From: UBA7672 sp965279205
Lineage (GTDB): Bacteria > Pseudomonadota > Alphaproteobacteria > Caulobacterales > Hyphomonadaceae
DNA: 64,000 nt
Direction: 5' to 3'
Assembly: GCA_965279205.1 (NCBI GenBank)
Contig: OZ257144.1
Location: 248,001-312,000, forward strand
Below the pieces are notes generated by a model. That model searched no databases, was not told where the DNA came from, and saw only the letters and a list, made by a program, of their open reading frames with translations. The position numbers and the translations under genes were made by a program. This document shows, in pieces, positions 50,540 through 59,803 of this stretch (position 1 is its first letter; the number at the start of each line of letters is the position of its first letter).

Positions 50540-52702
50540 CTAGGCTTTCAGGCCGAGCGGCAGTTTCGCGTAGGTCTTGCCGGTTGCTGCCAGCAGCGCA
50601 TTTGCAACAGCAGGCCCGATCGGCGGAACACCGGGCTCGCCGACACCCGAAGGCGGCTCGGTCGACGGGACCATGTAGACCTCGACCTTCGGCATCTGCG
50701 CCATGCGCAGCGGCGCATAGTCGTAGAAGTTGGTCTGTACCGGCGCACCGTCCTTGATCGTCAGGGCTTCGCCGAGGATCGCGGAAAGGCCGTAGCCGAT
50801 GCCACCTTCCATCTGCGAGCGCACAATGTCGGGGTTGATTACGACACCACAATCAACCGCGCATACTACACGATCTACATGGAATGTGCCGTCTGGGTTG
50901 ATCGTTACGTCGGCTACTTCGGCCACATAGGACGAGAAGCTGTGATGCACGGCGACGCCGCGTGTCTTGCCGGCGGGCAGGGGGCCGGCCTTCTCGACAG
51001 CGAGATTGAGCACGCCGAGCTGTCTGGGTTCCTTGGCAAGAAGCGTGCGGCGCAGCTCGACCGGGTCCTTGCCGAGCTTCTTCGCCACCACGTCGAAGAA
51101 GTGCTCCTTGGCGTAGGCGGTGTGGGTGTGGCCCACCGAGCGCCACCACAGCACCGGCACCGGGTTCTTCACGAGGTGCACATCGACGCTGATGTTCGGG
51201 ATGGCGTACGCGATGTCGTTGGAGCCCTCGATCGAGGAGAAGTCCGGCACGCCCGGCGGCAGGAAGGGCGTGCCTTCCATGATCGACTGGATCGCCGTGC
51301 GGTCGCCCCACGCCTCGATCGCGCCATTGTTCACGCGCGCGGTCATGCGGTGGATGTTCATCGGGCGATATTTGCCCGAACGGATGTCGTCCTCGCGTGT
51401 CCACATCAGTTTCACAGGCGCCTTGCCGTTTAGCGCCTTGGCGATCTGTGATGCTTCGGAAACAAGATCCGCGTCAGGCGTCGCGCGGCGGCCGAACGAG
51501 CCGCCGGCGAGCATCGTGTTGATCGTCACCTGTTCGGGCTTGAGGCCGAGAATGGCGCAGGCCGCAGCCTGATCGCCGGTCGGCATCTGCGAGCCAGAGT
51601 GGATGACCGCGCTTGTTCCGGGCGTGTATTCGATGGTGCAGTTGAGCGGCTCCATCGGTGCGTGGACGAGATAGGGGAATTCGAAGTCTGCCGTGACGAC
51701 CTGGCCCGCGCCCTTGAGTGCGGCGGTGCCTTTGCCTTCCTTGCGTGCTTCCTGGCCCGGCTTGTCCAGCATCTTGCGGTAGTCGGCGAACATGGCGTCG
51801 CTCGAGCGCTTTTCAGCGGCTGCATCATTCCACGTGATCTTCAGCGCATCGCGGCCTTTCTTCGCGGCCCAGAAGTTGGAAGCCACGACAGCGACGCCGT
51901 TCGAGATCTGCACAACGTCAGTGACGCCCGGCACAGCCTTGGCGGCTGCGTCGTCGACGCTGCCGACCTTGCCACCGAATTTCGGACTGCGCGCGAGCAA
52001 GGCGACCAGCAGGCCTTCCGGGTGATAATCGAGTGCGTACTGGGCCTTGGCGTGAACCTTGTCCGCCGTGTCGAGGCGGCCGAAGGCGATTGCGGGATCG
52101 CGCTCCTTGCCGATGAATTCGTAAGACGACGCGTCCTTGAACTTCAGTGTCTTGGGATCGGGCGGCGTGATCGCAGCGGCTTCGGCGGCGAGTTCACCGA
52201 AGGTCGCTTTCTTGTTGCCGGACTGGACTTCGCCTTTCACGACGAGAACGTCGGCAGGGTCGACGCCCCATTTCTTCGCCGCAGCCTGCCGCAGCATTTC
52301 GCGAGCCGAGGCGCCGGCGGCGCGCAGTTGTTCGAATGACGAAAGGATCGCAGTCGATCCGCCCGTGCCCATCATTCCGCCGAAGGCCGGGTTGCCGTAT
52401 TTCGCATTGTCGGCGGGCGAGTGCTCGAAGCGCATCTGCTTCCAGTCTGCATCGATTTCCTCGGCGACGATCGTCGTGAGGCCGGTCGAGACGCCTTGGC
52501 CGAATTCGATGTGGCGCAGATAGACCGTGACCGTGTTGTCCGACCCAATTCGCACATAGTCGCCAAGCGCGGTTTGGGTAACCGGGCCCGCTGCGGCGCC
52601 GGACGAACCCAGGTCGCAGCCGACCGCGAAACCGGCGGCGCCGAAACCGACAACGCCAAGAACCAAGCGGCGGGAAGGGGAGAAGGTTGCTGTGTCAGCC
52701 AT
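50540..52702 (-). CDS. iorB: Molybdopterin-binding subunit, isoquinoline 1-oxidoreductase beta type
   Basis: A 720-residue xanthine-oxidase-family large subunit. A twin-arginine signal (SRRLVLGVVGFGAAGFAVGC) begins at residue 10 and ends in a lipobox-like Cys, suggesting export of the folded enzyme. The molybdenum-cofactor block GGSFGRRATPD and the catalytic Glu in GVGEPGVPP (Glu 689) are intact. It hydroxylates an aldehyde or N-heterocycle with water as oxygen source. The 2Fe-2S partner lies five bases upstream. Substrate unknown. Confidence 0.92.
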   Translation of the reverse strand: MADTATFSPSRRLVLGVVGFGAAGFAVGCDLGSSGAAAGPVTQTALGDYVRIGSDNTVTVYLRHIEFGQGVSTGLTTIVAEEIDADWKQMRFEHSPADNAKYGNPAFGGMMGTGGSTAILSSFEQLRAAGASAREMLRQAAAKKWGVDPADVLVVKGEVQSGNKKATFGELAAEAAAITPPDPKTLKFKDASSYEFIGKERDPAIAFGRLDTADKVHAKAQYALDYHPEGLLVALLARSPKFGGKVGSVDDAAAKAVPGVTDVVQISNGVAVVASNFWAAKKGRDALKITWNDAAAEKRSSDAMFADYRKMLDKPGQEARKEGKGTAALKGAGQVVTADFEFPYLVHAPMEPLNCTIEYTPGTSAVIHSGSQMPTGDQAAACAILGLKPEQVTINTMLAGGSFGRRATPDADLVSEASQIAKALNGKAPVKLMWTREDDIRSGKYRPMNIHRMTARVNNGAIEAWGDRTAIQSIMEGTPFLPPGVPDFSSIEGSNDIAYAIPNISVDVHLVKNPVPVLWWRSVGHTHTAYAKEHFFDVVAKKLGKDPVELRRTLLAKEPRQLGVLNLAVEKAGPLPAGKTRGVAVHHSFSSYVAEVADVTINPDGTFHVDRVVCAVDCGVVINPDIVRSQMEGGIGYGLSAILGEALTIKDGAPVQTNFYDYAPLRMAQMPKVEVYMVPSTEPPSGVGEPGVPPIGPAVANALLAATGKTYAKLPLGLKA

Positions 52703-52707
52703 GACGG

Positions 52708-53160
52708 TTACCCCATGATCTCGGAAGCGCGCGCAACGGCGCCACGGATGCGGTGATAGGTGGCGCAGCGGCAGACGTTCGACGTCATGCCGTCAGTGAT
52801 CTGCTGCTCGGAGGGTTTGGGCGTCGTGGTGAGCAGCGCCGTCGCCGCCAGAATCTGGCCGGACTGGCACCAGCCGCACTGAACAACGTCCAGTTCAGCC
52901 CAGGCTTTCTGGACGGCCTGGCCGGCCGGCGTGTCGAGCCCTTCGATCGTGGTGATCTTCTTGCCTTCGAGCGACGCGGCAGGCGTGACGCATGCCCGCG
53001 TCGGCTGGCCGTCGACCAGCACCGTGCACGCACCGCATGCAGCGACGCCGCAACCGAATTTCGTACCCGTGAGTTTCAGATCCTCACGCAGGTACCAGAG
53101 GAGTGGCCGGTCCTCCTCGCCTGCGTATTCCTGATCCTTGCCGTTGATGTTGAGCTTCAT
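52708..53160 (-). CDS. iorA: 2Fe-2S subunit, isoquinoline 1-oxidoreductase alpha type
   Basis: A 150-residue protein with the two family iron-sulphur clusters: Cys 37/42/45/57 in the plant-type ferredoxin half (CGVAACGACTVLVDG) and Cys 95/98/130/132 in the helical half (CGWC and NVCRCATYHRI). It passes electrons from the molybdenum site to an acceptor. There is no FAD subunit, consistent with the Ior type that uses a cytochrome or quinone acceptor. A perfect 24-base palindrome lies upstream. Confidence 0.95.
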   Translation of the reverse strand: MKLNINGKDQEYAGEEDRPLLWYLREDLKLTGTKFGCGVAACGACTVLVDGQPTRACVTPAASLEGKKITTIEGLDTPAGQAVQKAWAELDVVQCGWCQSGQILAATALLTTTPKPSEQQITDGMTSNVCRCATYHRIRGAVARASEIMG

Positions 53161-53229
53161 GGCACCCTCCGCCGTCGGCTTTTGCTGTTTGATGCAGTGT
53201 TTCAGGCGCGCAGCGCGGCGCCAATGCGT

Positions 53230-53253
53230 TGATGTGAGTATTCGCTCACATCA
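53230..53253. promoter_or_regulatory. Perfect palindrome upstream of iorAB
   Basis: TGATGTGAG (53230-53238) and CTCACATCA (53245-53253) are perfect inverted repeats around six bases, 70-93 bases before the iorA ATG. This looks like a TetR-family operator, but no regulator gene is adjacent. Confidence 0.75.
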
Positions 53254-53329
53254 TGCAAGCCCACGAAACGCTTGCGGCGCAACGTGTTGCGGCAAAGCGA
53301 TATCTGCGAAGAACTATAGCGAAGCGAAA

Positions 53330-54139
53330 TTAGTGCTTCGTCGGAGCCTCGCCGCCGCCCTTCGCTTTGCGTTTGCGCGAAGCGAGATTGAGAATCTCGA
53401 CGAAGGCAGAGAAGGCCATTGCGGCGTAGACATAGCCCTTCGGCACGTGGACGCCGAGGCCATCCGCGATCAGCACCATGCCGATCATCAGCAGGAAGCC
53501 GAGCGCCAGCATGACGACGGTCGGATTGGCGTTGATGAAGCGCGCCAGAGGGCCGGAAGCCAGCAACATCACGGTCACGGCGACAATGACCGCGGCGAAC
53601 ATGATCGGCAGGTGATCCGTCATCCCGACGGCGGTCAGGATCGAGTCGATCGAGAAGACGAGGTCCAGCACCAGGATCTGCACGATTGCCGCGCCGAAAT
53701 TCATGACCGCCTTGCCCGCGATCGGGACGCCGTCCTTGTGATCGACATCTGGATCCATGGTGTGGTGGATTTCCGTCGTAGCTTTCCAGACCAGAAAAAG
53801 ACCACCGGCGATCAGGATCATGTCGCGCCACGAGAAGTCGGTCTCGAAGGTCGGATGGCTTGTCGAGGGATCGATCTCGCCGTGGAAGCCGAGGCTCCAC
53901 ACGGTCTGGTCGAGGCCAACCAGCCAGGCGATCGATCCCAATAGCGCCAGGCGCATGATCAGGGCCAGGCTGATGCCGATATTGCGGGCGCGAGCCCGGT
54001 TTTCTTCCGGCAGCTTGTTGGTGAGGATCGAGATGAAGATCAGGTTGTCAATGCCGAGCACGACCTCCATGACGATCAACGAGACCAGCGCCGCCCATGC
54101 TGCGGGGTCGGACAGTAGCGGCGCGATATCGAAGTCCAT
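53330..54139 (-). CDS. TerC family integral membrane protein
   Basis: A 269-residue protein with about seven helices. VMEVVLGIDNLIFISILTNKLP and VLDLVFSIDSILTAVGMTDH carry the two acidic G/S-I-D-N/S motifs typical of TerC/Alx proteins. These export manganese or stabilise metal-requiring exoenzymes. A charged C-terminal tail (SRKRKAKGGGEAPTKH) points to the cytoplasm. It is a single gene with its own promoter region. Confidence 0.93.
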   Translation of the reverse strand: MDFDIAPLLSDPAAWAALVSLIVMEVVLGIDNLIFISILTNKLPEENRARARNIGISLALIMRLALLGSIAWLVGLDQTVWSLGFHGEIDPSTSHPTFETDFSWRDMILIAGGLFLVWKATTEIHHTMDPDVDHKDGVPIAGKAVMNFGAAIVQILVLDLVFSIDSILTAVGMTDHLPIMFAAVIVAVTVMLLASGPLARFINANPTVVMLALGFLLMIGMVLIADGLGVHVPKGYVYAAMAFSAFVEILNLASRKRKAKGGGEAPTKH

Positions 54140-54212
54140 ATTCGGGTGATCTCCCTCGGCCCAGCGAACTATCTAGGGTGATTGCGGGTGCGAGTTAAGC
54201 GAGTAAGCGGCG

Positions 54213-54737
54213 TTACGCGAGGCGAAGCCGCATGATAAATTCGTCATCGAGCGTGTCGCCGACCTTGAACCTGTAGCCGCCGACCTTCTCGAAACCGCGG
54301 CTCTCATAGAGCGCGATCGCGCGTTCGTTGGATTCCCACACGCCGAGGAAGAGGTTTTTCGCCCCGCGCTGGCGCGCACGCTCGATCGCCCAGGCGAGCA
54401 GGATGCGGCCGACACCGACGCCTTGCCGCGCCTGCGAGACATAGACGCGGTGAAGCTCAAGCGCAGGCTCCGGACCAATGTCAAAGGGCAATTTGCACGG
54501 ACCGATCTTGCAATACGCGGCCATGCGTTTGCCGGAATAGGCAATGCGCACCTCGACCTCCGGGTCGTTGAGGTCGGACATCATGCGATCAACCGAGTAG
54601 GTCTCGTCCAGATACTGTTTGAGATCTCCGGGGGGATAGAGATCGCCGAACGTTTCGACAAACGTCTCGCGGCCGATCTCCGCGAGACCGGCGGCGTCCG
54701 CTTTCTGGGCGTCGCGGAAGGTCAGGTCGCGGTCCAC
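54213..54737 (-). CDS. GNAT family N-acetyltransferase
   Basis: A 174-residue acetyltransferase. The acetyl-CoA loop is VSQARQGVGVGRILLAWAIERARQ (Q/R-x-x-G-x-G/A) and the following NERAIALYESRGFEKVGGYRF is typical. Substrate unknown. ATG 54737 is 12 bases downstream of the stop of the GDH gene, so they may be cotranscribed. Confidence 0.9.
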   Translation of the reverse strand: MDRDLTFRDAQKADAAGLAEIGRETFVETFGDLYPPGDLKQYLDETYSVDRMMSDLNDPEVEVRIAYSGKRMAAYCKIGPCKLPFDIGPEPALELHRVYVSQARQGVGVGRILLAWAIERARQRGAKNLFLGVWESNERAIALYESRGFEKVGGYRFKVGDTLDDEFIMRLRLA

Positions 54738-54749
54738 TCGTTACTCCAG

Positions 54750-57700
54750 TTAGCGCTTGTCCTGCGCTGCTTCCGTTCGGCAAGCATACGCGAATTCACG
54801 GACTGCGTCGCCCAGGAGAACGAGTTTTGCAAGAGACCACGCGCCCTGGCGATCAAATGCGCCCATGGGCTGAGTGAGCCGGTCAGCCAGCCCCCGGTGC
54901 GGGGCAATCCAGCCGTCGACAAGGGCCCGCGCGCCTTCGCGGTTGAGCCCGGCAGGCGCCTTGCTCATCCGGGTGAGGCGGATGGCCGCGATCGCCAGTT
55001 CACTCTGCTGGCGCGGCAGGTCGTCGGCCACGCGCTGCAGCGCCAGCCTGTCCCAGGGATCGCGCGGCTCAAGATCGCGCGCGGCCGCCCGCATGCGATC
55101 AAGGCCAAGTTGTTCGCCGACCTGGTGCTGCACCAGCAGCGCAGCCGACAGCGGCCAGCCGGTCTGTTCCGCGATATCGACTGTTTCACGGGCAGATGCG
55201 AGCGCCCGGACCAGCGCAACATCGTGCGCGATATCCGCCGGCGCGCCGGCGGCGCGGTATTTCTCCGCCCGCGCTTCGACCCGTCCCAGAACAAGCGGGG
55301 AGAGGGCTGACGGCAGCAGTGCCCGGATTTCGACCATGGCGGCGCGATAGCGCTCGATCACCTTGCCGGCCGAACCGGAATTGACCAGCGCGGGTTCGTT
55401 GGCGATCGCGCCCGTCAGCATGCGCAGGTTGGCGGATGTCTCGACCGACATAAGGGCCTGCGCGGCAGCCGGCGCCTTGCCATCGAGCACATTGATGCGC
55501 GCGAACAGGTCATCGAAATGGAAGGCGGCGTGGGCCGCTTCGAACGCCTGGGCAAGGTGGCCAGCATCGACGCTTTCGGCGTCGCGCTTCTGCAGGGCGA
55601 AGCTGGCGCCCGTCAGGTTCACGATCCGGTTCGACAGGCGCGTGGCGATGATCTCGCGGCGCAGGCGGTGGCGTTTGCGGGCCTCACCGAATTTCGCGAG
55701 CTCGTCGGGGAAGTATTCGATCAGCAGCGTTTCGAAGGCCGGATCGTCTGGCGCTTTGGAGGCAATAAGAGACGAGAACAGGTCGAGCTTGGCATAGGCC
55801 ATGATCACGGCAAGCTCTGGCCGGGTCAGGCCAAGCTGGCGCTCGCGCAGCTGGCGGAAGGTTTCGGTCGAGGGCAGGCCCTCGACGGCGCGATCGAGCT
55901 TGCCTTGGGCTTCCAGCGATTCGATCAGCCGCTCATGGCTGTCGAGATCGGCGGCCGCCGTGACCTGCATCATGCTCAGCGCGCCGGTCTGGTCGTAATT
56001 GTTTTCCAGAACGAGATGACCGACGTCCTCGGTCATCGACGCCAGCAGGGCGTTGCGATCCTTGTCCTTGAGCACGCCCTCGTTGATCGCCTCGGTGGTC
56101 AGGATCTTGATGTTGACCTCGTGGTCGGACGAGTCGACGCCAGCGGAATTGTCGATGGCGTCGGTGTTGATGCGGCCGCCCTTGCGGGCAAACTCGATAC
56201 GGCCGGCCTGGGTAACGCCAAGATTGGCGCCCTCGGCGATCACTTTTGCTCGCACGTCCTTCCCGTCGACGCGGAGGATATCGTTTGCCTTGTCGCCGAC
56301 ATCGGCATGGCTTTGCGTTGAAGCCTTGATGTAGGCGCCGATACCGCCAAACCAGAGCAGGTCTATGTCCGCTGTCAGCAGGGCCTTGATCAGAGCGTCT
56401 GGCGTGACGGCTGCCTCGGTGATGCCGCTCAGCGCCTTGATCTCCGGCGTGAGGGTGACCGATTTCGCGGAACGCTCGAATATGCCGCCGCCCCTGGAGA
56501 TCAGCTTCTTGTCGTAGTCCGCCCAAGACGAGCGCGGCAAGTCGAACATGCGCTGGCGCTCGTTGAACGAGGTTTCGAGGTTGGCGGGGCTGGGATCGAG
56601 AAAGATGTGGCGATGGTCGAAGGCCGCAAGAAGCCGGATGCATTTCGACAGCAGCATGCCATTGCCGAAGACATCGCCCGACATGTCGCCGATGCCGATG
56701 ACCGAGAAAGGCTGGCTTTGCGTGTCGTGGCCGAATTCGCGGAAGTGGCGTTTGACAGCTTCCCAGGCGCCGCGCGCGGTGATGCCCATCTTCTTGTGGT
56801 CATAACCGGCCGAGCCGCCCGAGGCGAACGCATCGCCCAGCCAGAAGCCAGCGTCTGACGAAAGTCCGTTGGCAATGTCGGAGAAAGTCGCCGTGCCCTT
56901 GTCGGCGGCGACGACCAGGTAAGGATCCTCGCCATCCCACGGCACCACGCCGGGCGGATGCACGGTCTTGCCCTTGACGATGTTGTCGGTGAGCTGGAGC
57001 AGTGCGCCGACGAAGACCTTGTAGGCTGCAACGCCGGCGGCCTGGATTTCCTCACGCGTGCCCTTGGCCGGCAGTTGCTTGGGATAGAAGCCGCCCTTCG
57101 AACCCACGGGCACGATCACGGCGTTCTTCACCTGCTGCGCCTTCACCAGGCCAAGGACTTCGGTGCGGAAGTCGTCGCGCCGGTCAGACCAGCGCAGGCC
57201 GCCGCGTGCGACCGGTCCAAAGCGCAGGTGGACGCCTTCGACATCCGGCGACCAGACGAAAATCTCGCGATAGGGGCGCGGCGCGGGCAGGGGGTCGGCC
57301 TCGCGGCTGGCGATCTTCACCGCGATATGGCGGTGCGGTTTTCCGGCCGCGTCGACGAGATAGAAGTTTGTGCGGAGCACGGCCTGGACCAATGACAGCA
57401 GACGGCGCAAAGCGCGATCCGCGTCGAGCGCTGCGACGGCTTCGAGCTGTTTCTGGATTTCCGCGATGACGGGAGCGGCGGCCGCCGAGCGAGCGGCGAG
57501 GTCGCCCTTGGTCGAGGGGTCGAATTTGGTTCCAAACAGTTTGAGCAGGTTGTTGGCGATTTCCGGATGATCGCCGAGCGCCTTGACCTGCACCGGCTCT
57601 GACGGGTCGAGCCCCGACTGGCTGCGGAAGCGGCACAATGTTCTCAGCAGCGCGGCCGAACGCCAGTCCGTTCCCAGCGCAACGACCAGGCTGTTGAACC

Positions 57701-59630
57701 GGTCGTTCTCGGTGTCGCGGGCCCAGATCGCCTCGAACGCCTTTTCGAAACGCACGTCGAGGCGCTTCTGACCAGCGGGGCGGTCGATCGCGAGATCGTG
57801 GACATAGACGAGGCCCGCGGGCTCGTCGTCGGTCGCCAGGAGGCGGACCGGATAGCCAACCTCCGCCCGCACCCGGAGGCCCATGCGTTCCAGCACAGGC
57901 ACGATCTCTGCGAGGTCGAGCGGCTGGTCGCGGTGATAGATTTTCACGCGGCTGACATTGGCCTCGAAGTCAGGGCCCCATACGCGGGCGCGCAAGGCGC
58001 GCCCAGGGGGCAGTGCGGCGATCGCCAGCAGGTCGGCGAGACCTTCCTCGGACTGGAACGCCTCCTTGTAAGCAACCGTGAATTGCGCACGCGCCGCGAG
58101 GGACTGGTCGGCGCGGGTCGAGCGGGCGACGCGGCCAAGCGCATCTTCCCATGTCTCGAACAGCTGGCGCATCTGCAGGTCGAGGCCATCCTCGTCCGGC
58201 TCCGGATGACCGCGCGTGAGGCCGATGATCAGGTGCACGCGCGCCAGTGGTCCATCACCGAAGGATGGGTAGAAGGCAGACGTGCGCCCGCCATAGGCGT
58301 CGGCCAGCATCTTGTGGGCGCGTGTGCGCAGTTCCGACGTGTAGCTGTCGCGCGGGGTGTAGAGCAGGGCGGAGACATAGCGGTCGAAACGGTCGCGCCG
58401 GATGAACAGGCGGGTGCGCGGCCGGAGAAGGAGGCGCAGAACGCCGTTCGAGATGCGGTCGAGATCGGCTTCAGAGATCTGGAACAGTTCGTCGCGCGGA
58501 TAGGTCTTGAGCACCTGATCCAGCTGTTTCATCGAGAAGCGCGAGCCCTGCGGGGCTGCTGCTTTCACATTCTCGATCTTGCGCCGGATCAGCGGCACTT
58601 CATCGGCTTCGCGTGTGTAGGCTTCCGACGTGAACAGGCCGACGAAGCGTGTCTCGCCGATAACCTCGCCGCGTTCGTCATAGCGTTTGACGCCGACATA
58701 GTCGGCATGGTTGCGGCGGTGGACGCGGGAGACAAAGCTCGCCTTGGCGACGATGATCGGCGATGGCTCGTTGATGAAGGCGCGGATCGCGGGTGTCAGC
58801 ATGGTCGGCTCGGCGCCGCGCGAGAGCACGTTGCGGGCCGGATCACGCAGGATGCCAAGGCCGGACGCCTCATCCACGATCGGCTCTTCGTTGGCGAGAC
58901 GGCCCTGGGCGTCGAGCGCGAAGGTGTAGTCGCGCGCGCCGAGATAGGTGAAATTCTCGTCCGCCAGCCAGGCCAGGAAAGCCCGAGCCTCGGTGATTTC
59001 GCCTGACGTGCGGCCGGCCGTGGCCTTCAACTCGCCCAGGCGCTCGCGCGCTTCTTCCATCTTGGCGCGCATGGCGTTGAAGTCGGCATTGACGACGGCG
59101 ACGTCAGCGAAGGTTTCCTCGAGCTTCTTCTGCACGTCGGCGAGGAGAGTGTCGTCGATCGCGGGCAGGTGAATCTGGATGGTGGAACGCTTGCCGGCCG
59201 GTCCATCGATGATCGGGTGAAGCACGGCGCGGATTTCGACCTTGGCGTCCTGACAGGCGCCGATGGCGCTGTCGACGAGGAAGGCGAGGTCCGGTCCGAC
59301 GATTTCGGCAATCGCAAGCCGCAGCTTTTCGCCGCTGGCGCCGGTTGCGCGGCGCGTGCGGATCACGTGGCTCGGTGACTTGTTGTTCTTCTGGTCGAAC
59401 TCCCAGAGGTCGAGCGCCAGGGATGCTGCGTCCTCGACGGTCAGCGCCAGGAAGTCCTCGATGAAGGCGTCGGCACGGTATTGCTCAAGGAAAGGCAGGA
59501 GCGCAGCTGCGGCCGGCTTTCCGGCGCGGGTTGGCGCGAGCTTTTCGGCGGCGGCCAGAAAACTTTCGCGGGTGAAGGCCAGTTCGCTGGATCGGGTCAA
59601 ACCGGCACCGGAAGCTCGAGTAAGGCTCAT
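54750..59630 (-). CDS. gdhB: NAD-dependent glutamate dehydrogenase, large 180-kDa type
   Basis: A 1626-residue enzyme converting glutamate to 2-oxoglutarate and ammonia with NAD, for growth on amino acids. Length fits the GDH180 family. The N-terminal 700 residues contain ACT-like regulatory segments. The catalytic part includes LRFGPVARGGLRWSDRRDDFRTEVLGLVKAQQVKNAVIVPVGSKGGFYPK and IGIGDMSGDVFGNGMLLS, which bind glutamate and NAD. DEVNIKILTTEAINEG- and RPELAVIMAYAKLDLF-type segments (HEVNIKIL, TRPELAVIMAYAKL) are family marks. The symbol follows usage for other bacteria and is not certain here. Confidence 0.96.
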   Translation of the reverse strand: MSLTRASGAGLTRSSELAFTRESFLAAAEKLAPTRAGKPAAAALLPFLEQYRADAFIEDFLALTVEDAASLALDLWEFDQKNNKSPSHVIRTRRATGASGEKLRLAIAEIVGPDLAFLVDSAIGACQDAKVEIRAVLHPIIDGPAGKRSTIQIHLPAIDDTLLADVQKKLEETFADVAVVNADFNAMRAKMEEARERLGELKATAGRTSGEITEARAFLAWLADENFTYLGARDYTFALDAQGRLANEEPIVDEASGLGILRDPARNVLSRGAEPTMLTPAIRAFINEPSPIIVAKASFVSRVHRRNHADYVGVKRYDERGEVIGETRFVGLFTSEAYTREADEVPLIRRKIENVKAAAPQGSRFSMKQLDQVLKTYPRDELFQISEADLDRISNGVLRLLLRPRTRLFIRRDRFDRYVSALLYTPRDSYTSELRTRAHKMLADAYGGRTSAFYPSFGDGPLARVHLIIGLTRGHPEPDEDGLDLQMRQLFETWEDALGRVARSTRADQSLAARAQFTVAYKEAFQSEEGLADLLAIAALPPGRALRARVWGPDFEANVSRVKIYHRDQPLDLAEIVPVLERMGLRVRAEVGYPVRLLATDDEPAGLVYVHDLAIDRPAGQKRLDVRFEKAFEAIWARDTENDRFNSLVVALGTDWRSAALLRTLCRFRSQSGLDPSEPVQVKALGDHPEIANNLLKLFGTKFDPSTKGDLAARSAAAAPVIAEIQKQLEAVAALDADRALRRLLSLVQAVLRTNFYLVDAAGKPHRHIAVKIASREADPLPAPRPYREIFVWSPDVEGVHLRFGPVARGGLRWSDRRDDFRTEVLGLVKAQQVKNAVIVPVGSKGGFYPKQLPAKGTREEIQAAGVAAYKVFVGALLQLTDNIVKGKTVHPPGVVPWDGEDPYLVVAADKGTATFSDIANGLSSDAGFWLGDAFASGGSAGYDHKKMGITARGAWEAVKRHFREFGHDTQSQPFSVIGIGDMSGDVFGNGMLLSKCIRLLAAFDHRHIFLDPSPANLETSFNERQRMFDLPRSSWADYDKKLISRGGGIFERSAKSVTLTPEIKALSGITEAAVTPDALIKALLTADIDLLWFGGIGAYIKASTQSHADVGDKANDILRVDGKDVRAKVIAEGANLGVTQAGRIEFARKGGRINTDAIDNSAGVDSSDHEVNIKILTTEAINEGVLKDKDRNALLASMTEDVGHLVLENNYDQTGALSMMQVTAAADLDSHERLIESLEAQGKLDRAVEGLPSTETFRQLRERQLGLTRPELAVIMAYAKLDLFSSLIASKAPDDPAFETLLIEYFPDELAKFGEARKRHRLRREIIATRLSNRIVNLTGASFALQKRDAESVDAGHLAQAFEAAHAAFHFDDLFARINVLDGKAPAAAQALMSVETSANLRMLTGAIANEPALVNSGSAGKVIERYRAAMVEIRALLPSALSPLVLGRVEARAEKYRAAGAPADIAHDVALVRALASARETVDIAEQTGWPLSAALLVQHQVGEQLGLDRMRAAARDLEPRDPWDRLALQRVADDLPRQQSELAIAAIRLTRMSKAPAGLNREGARALVDGWIAPHRGLADRLTQPMGAFDRQGAWSLAKLVLLGDAVREFAYACRTEAAQDKR

Positions 59631-59803
59631 GTGAAATTCTAAAGCGGATGTAGGGAGAATCGACGCGGAATCGAGAGCTAGACCCGCATGGGTGGCGCGG
59701 GCAAGCCATCGACGAGGGCATAATTTTGCTGCGATGCGATGACATTCAAGCAGACGCGTATTCGCGGGCCTGCACGGCGATGACCGTCAGGGCTCGATTT
59801 CAG

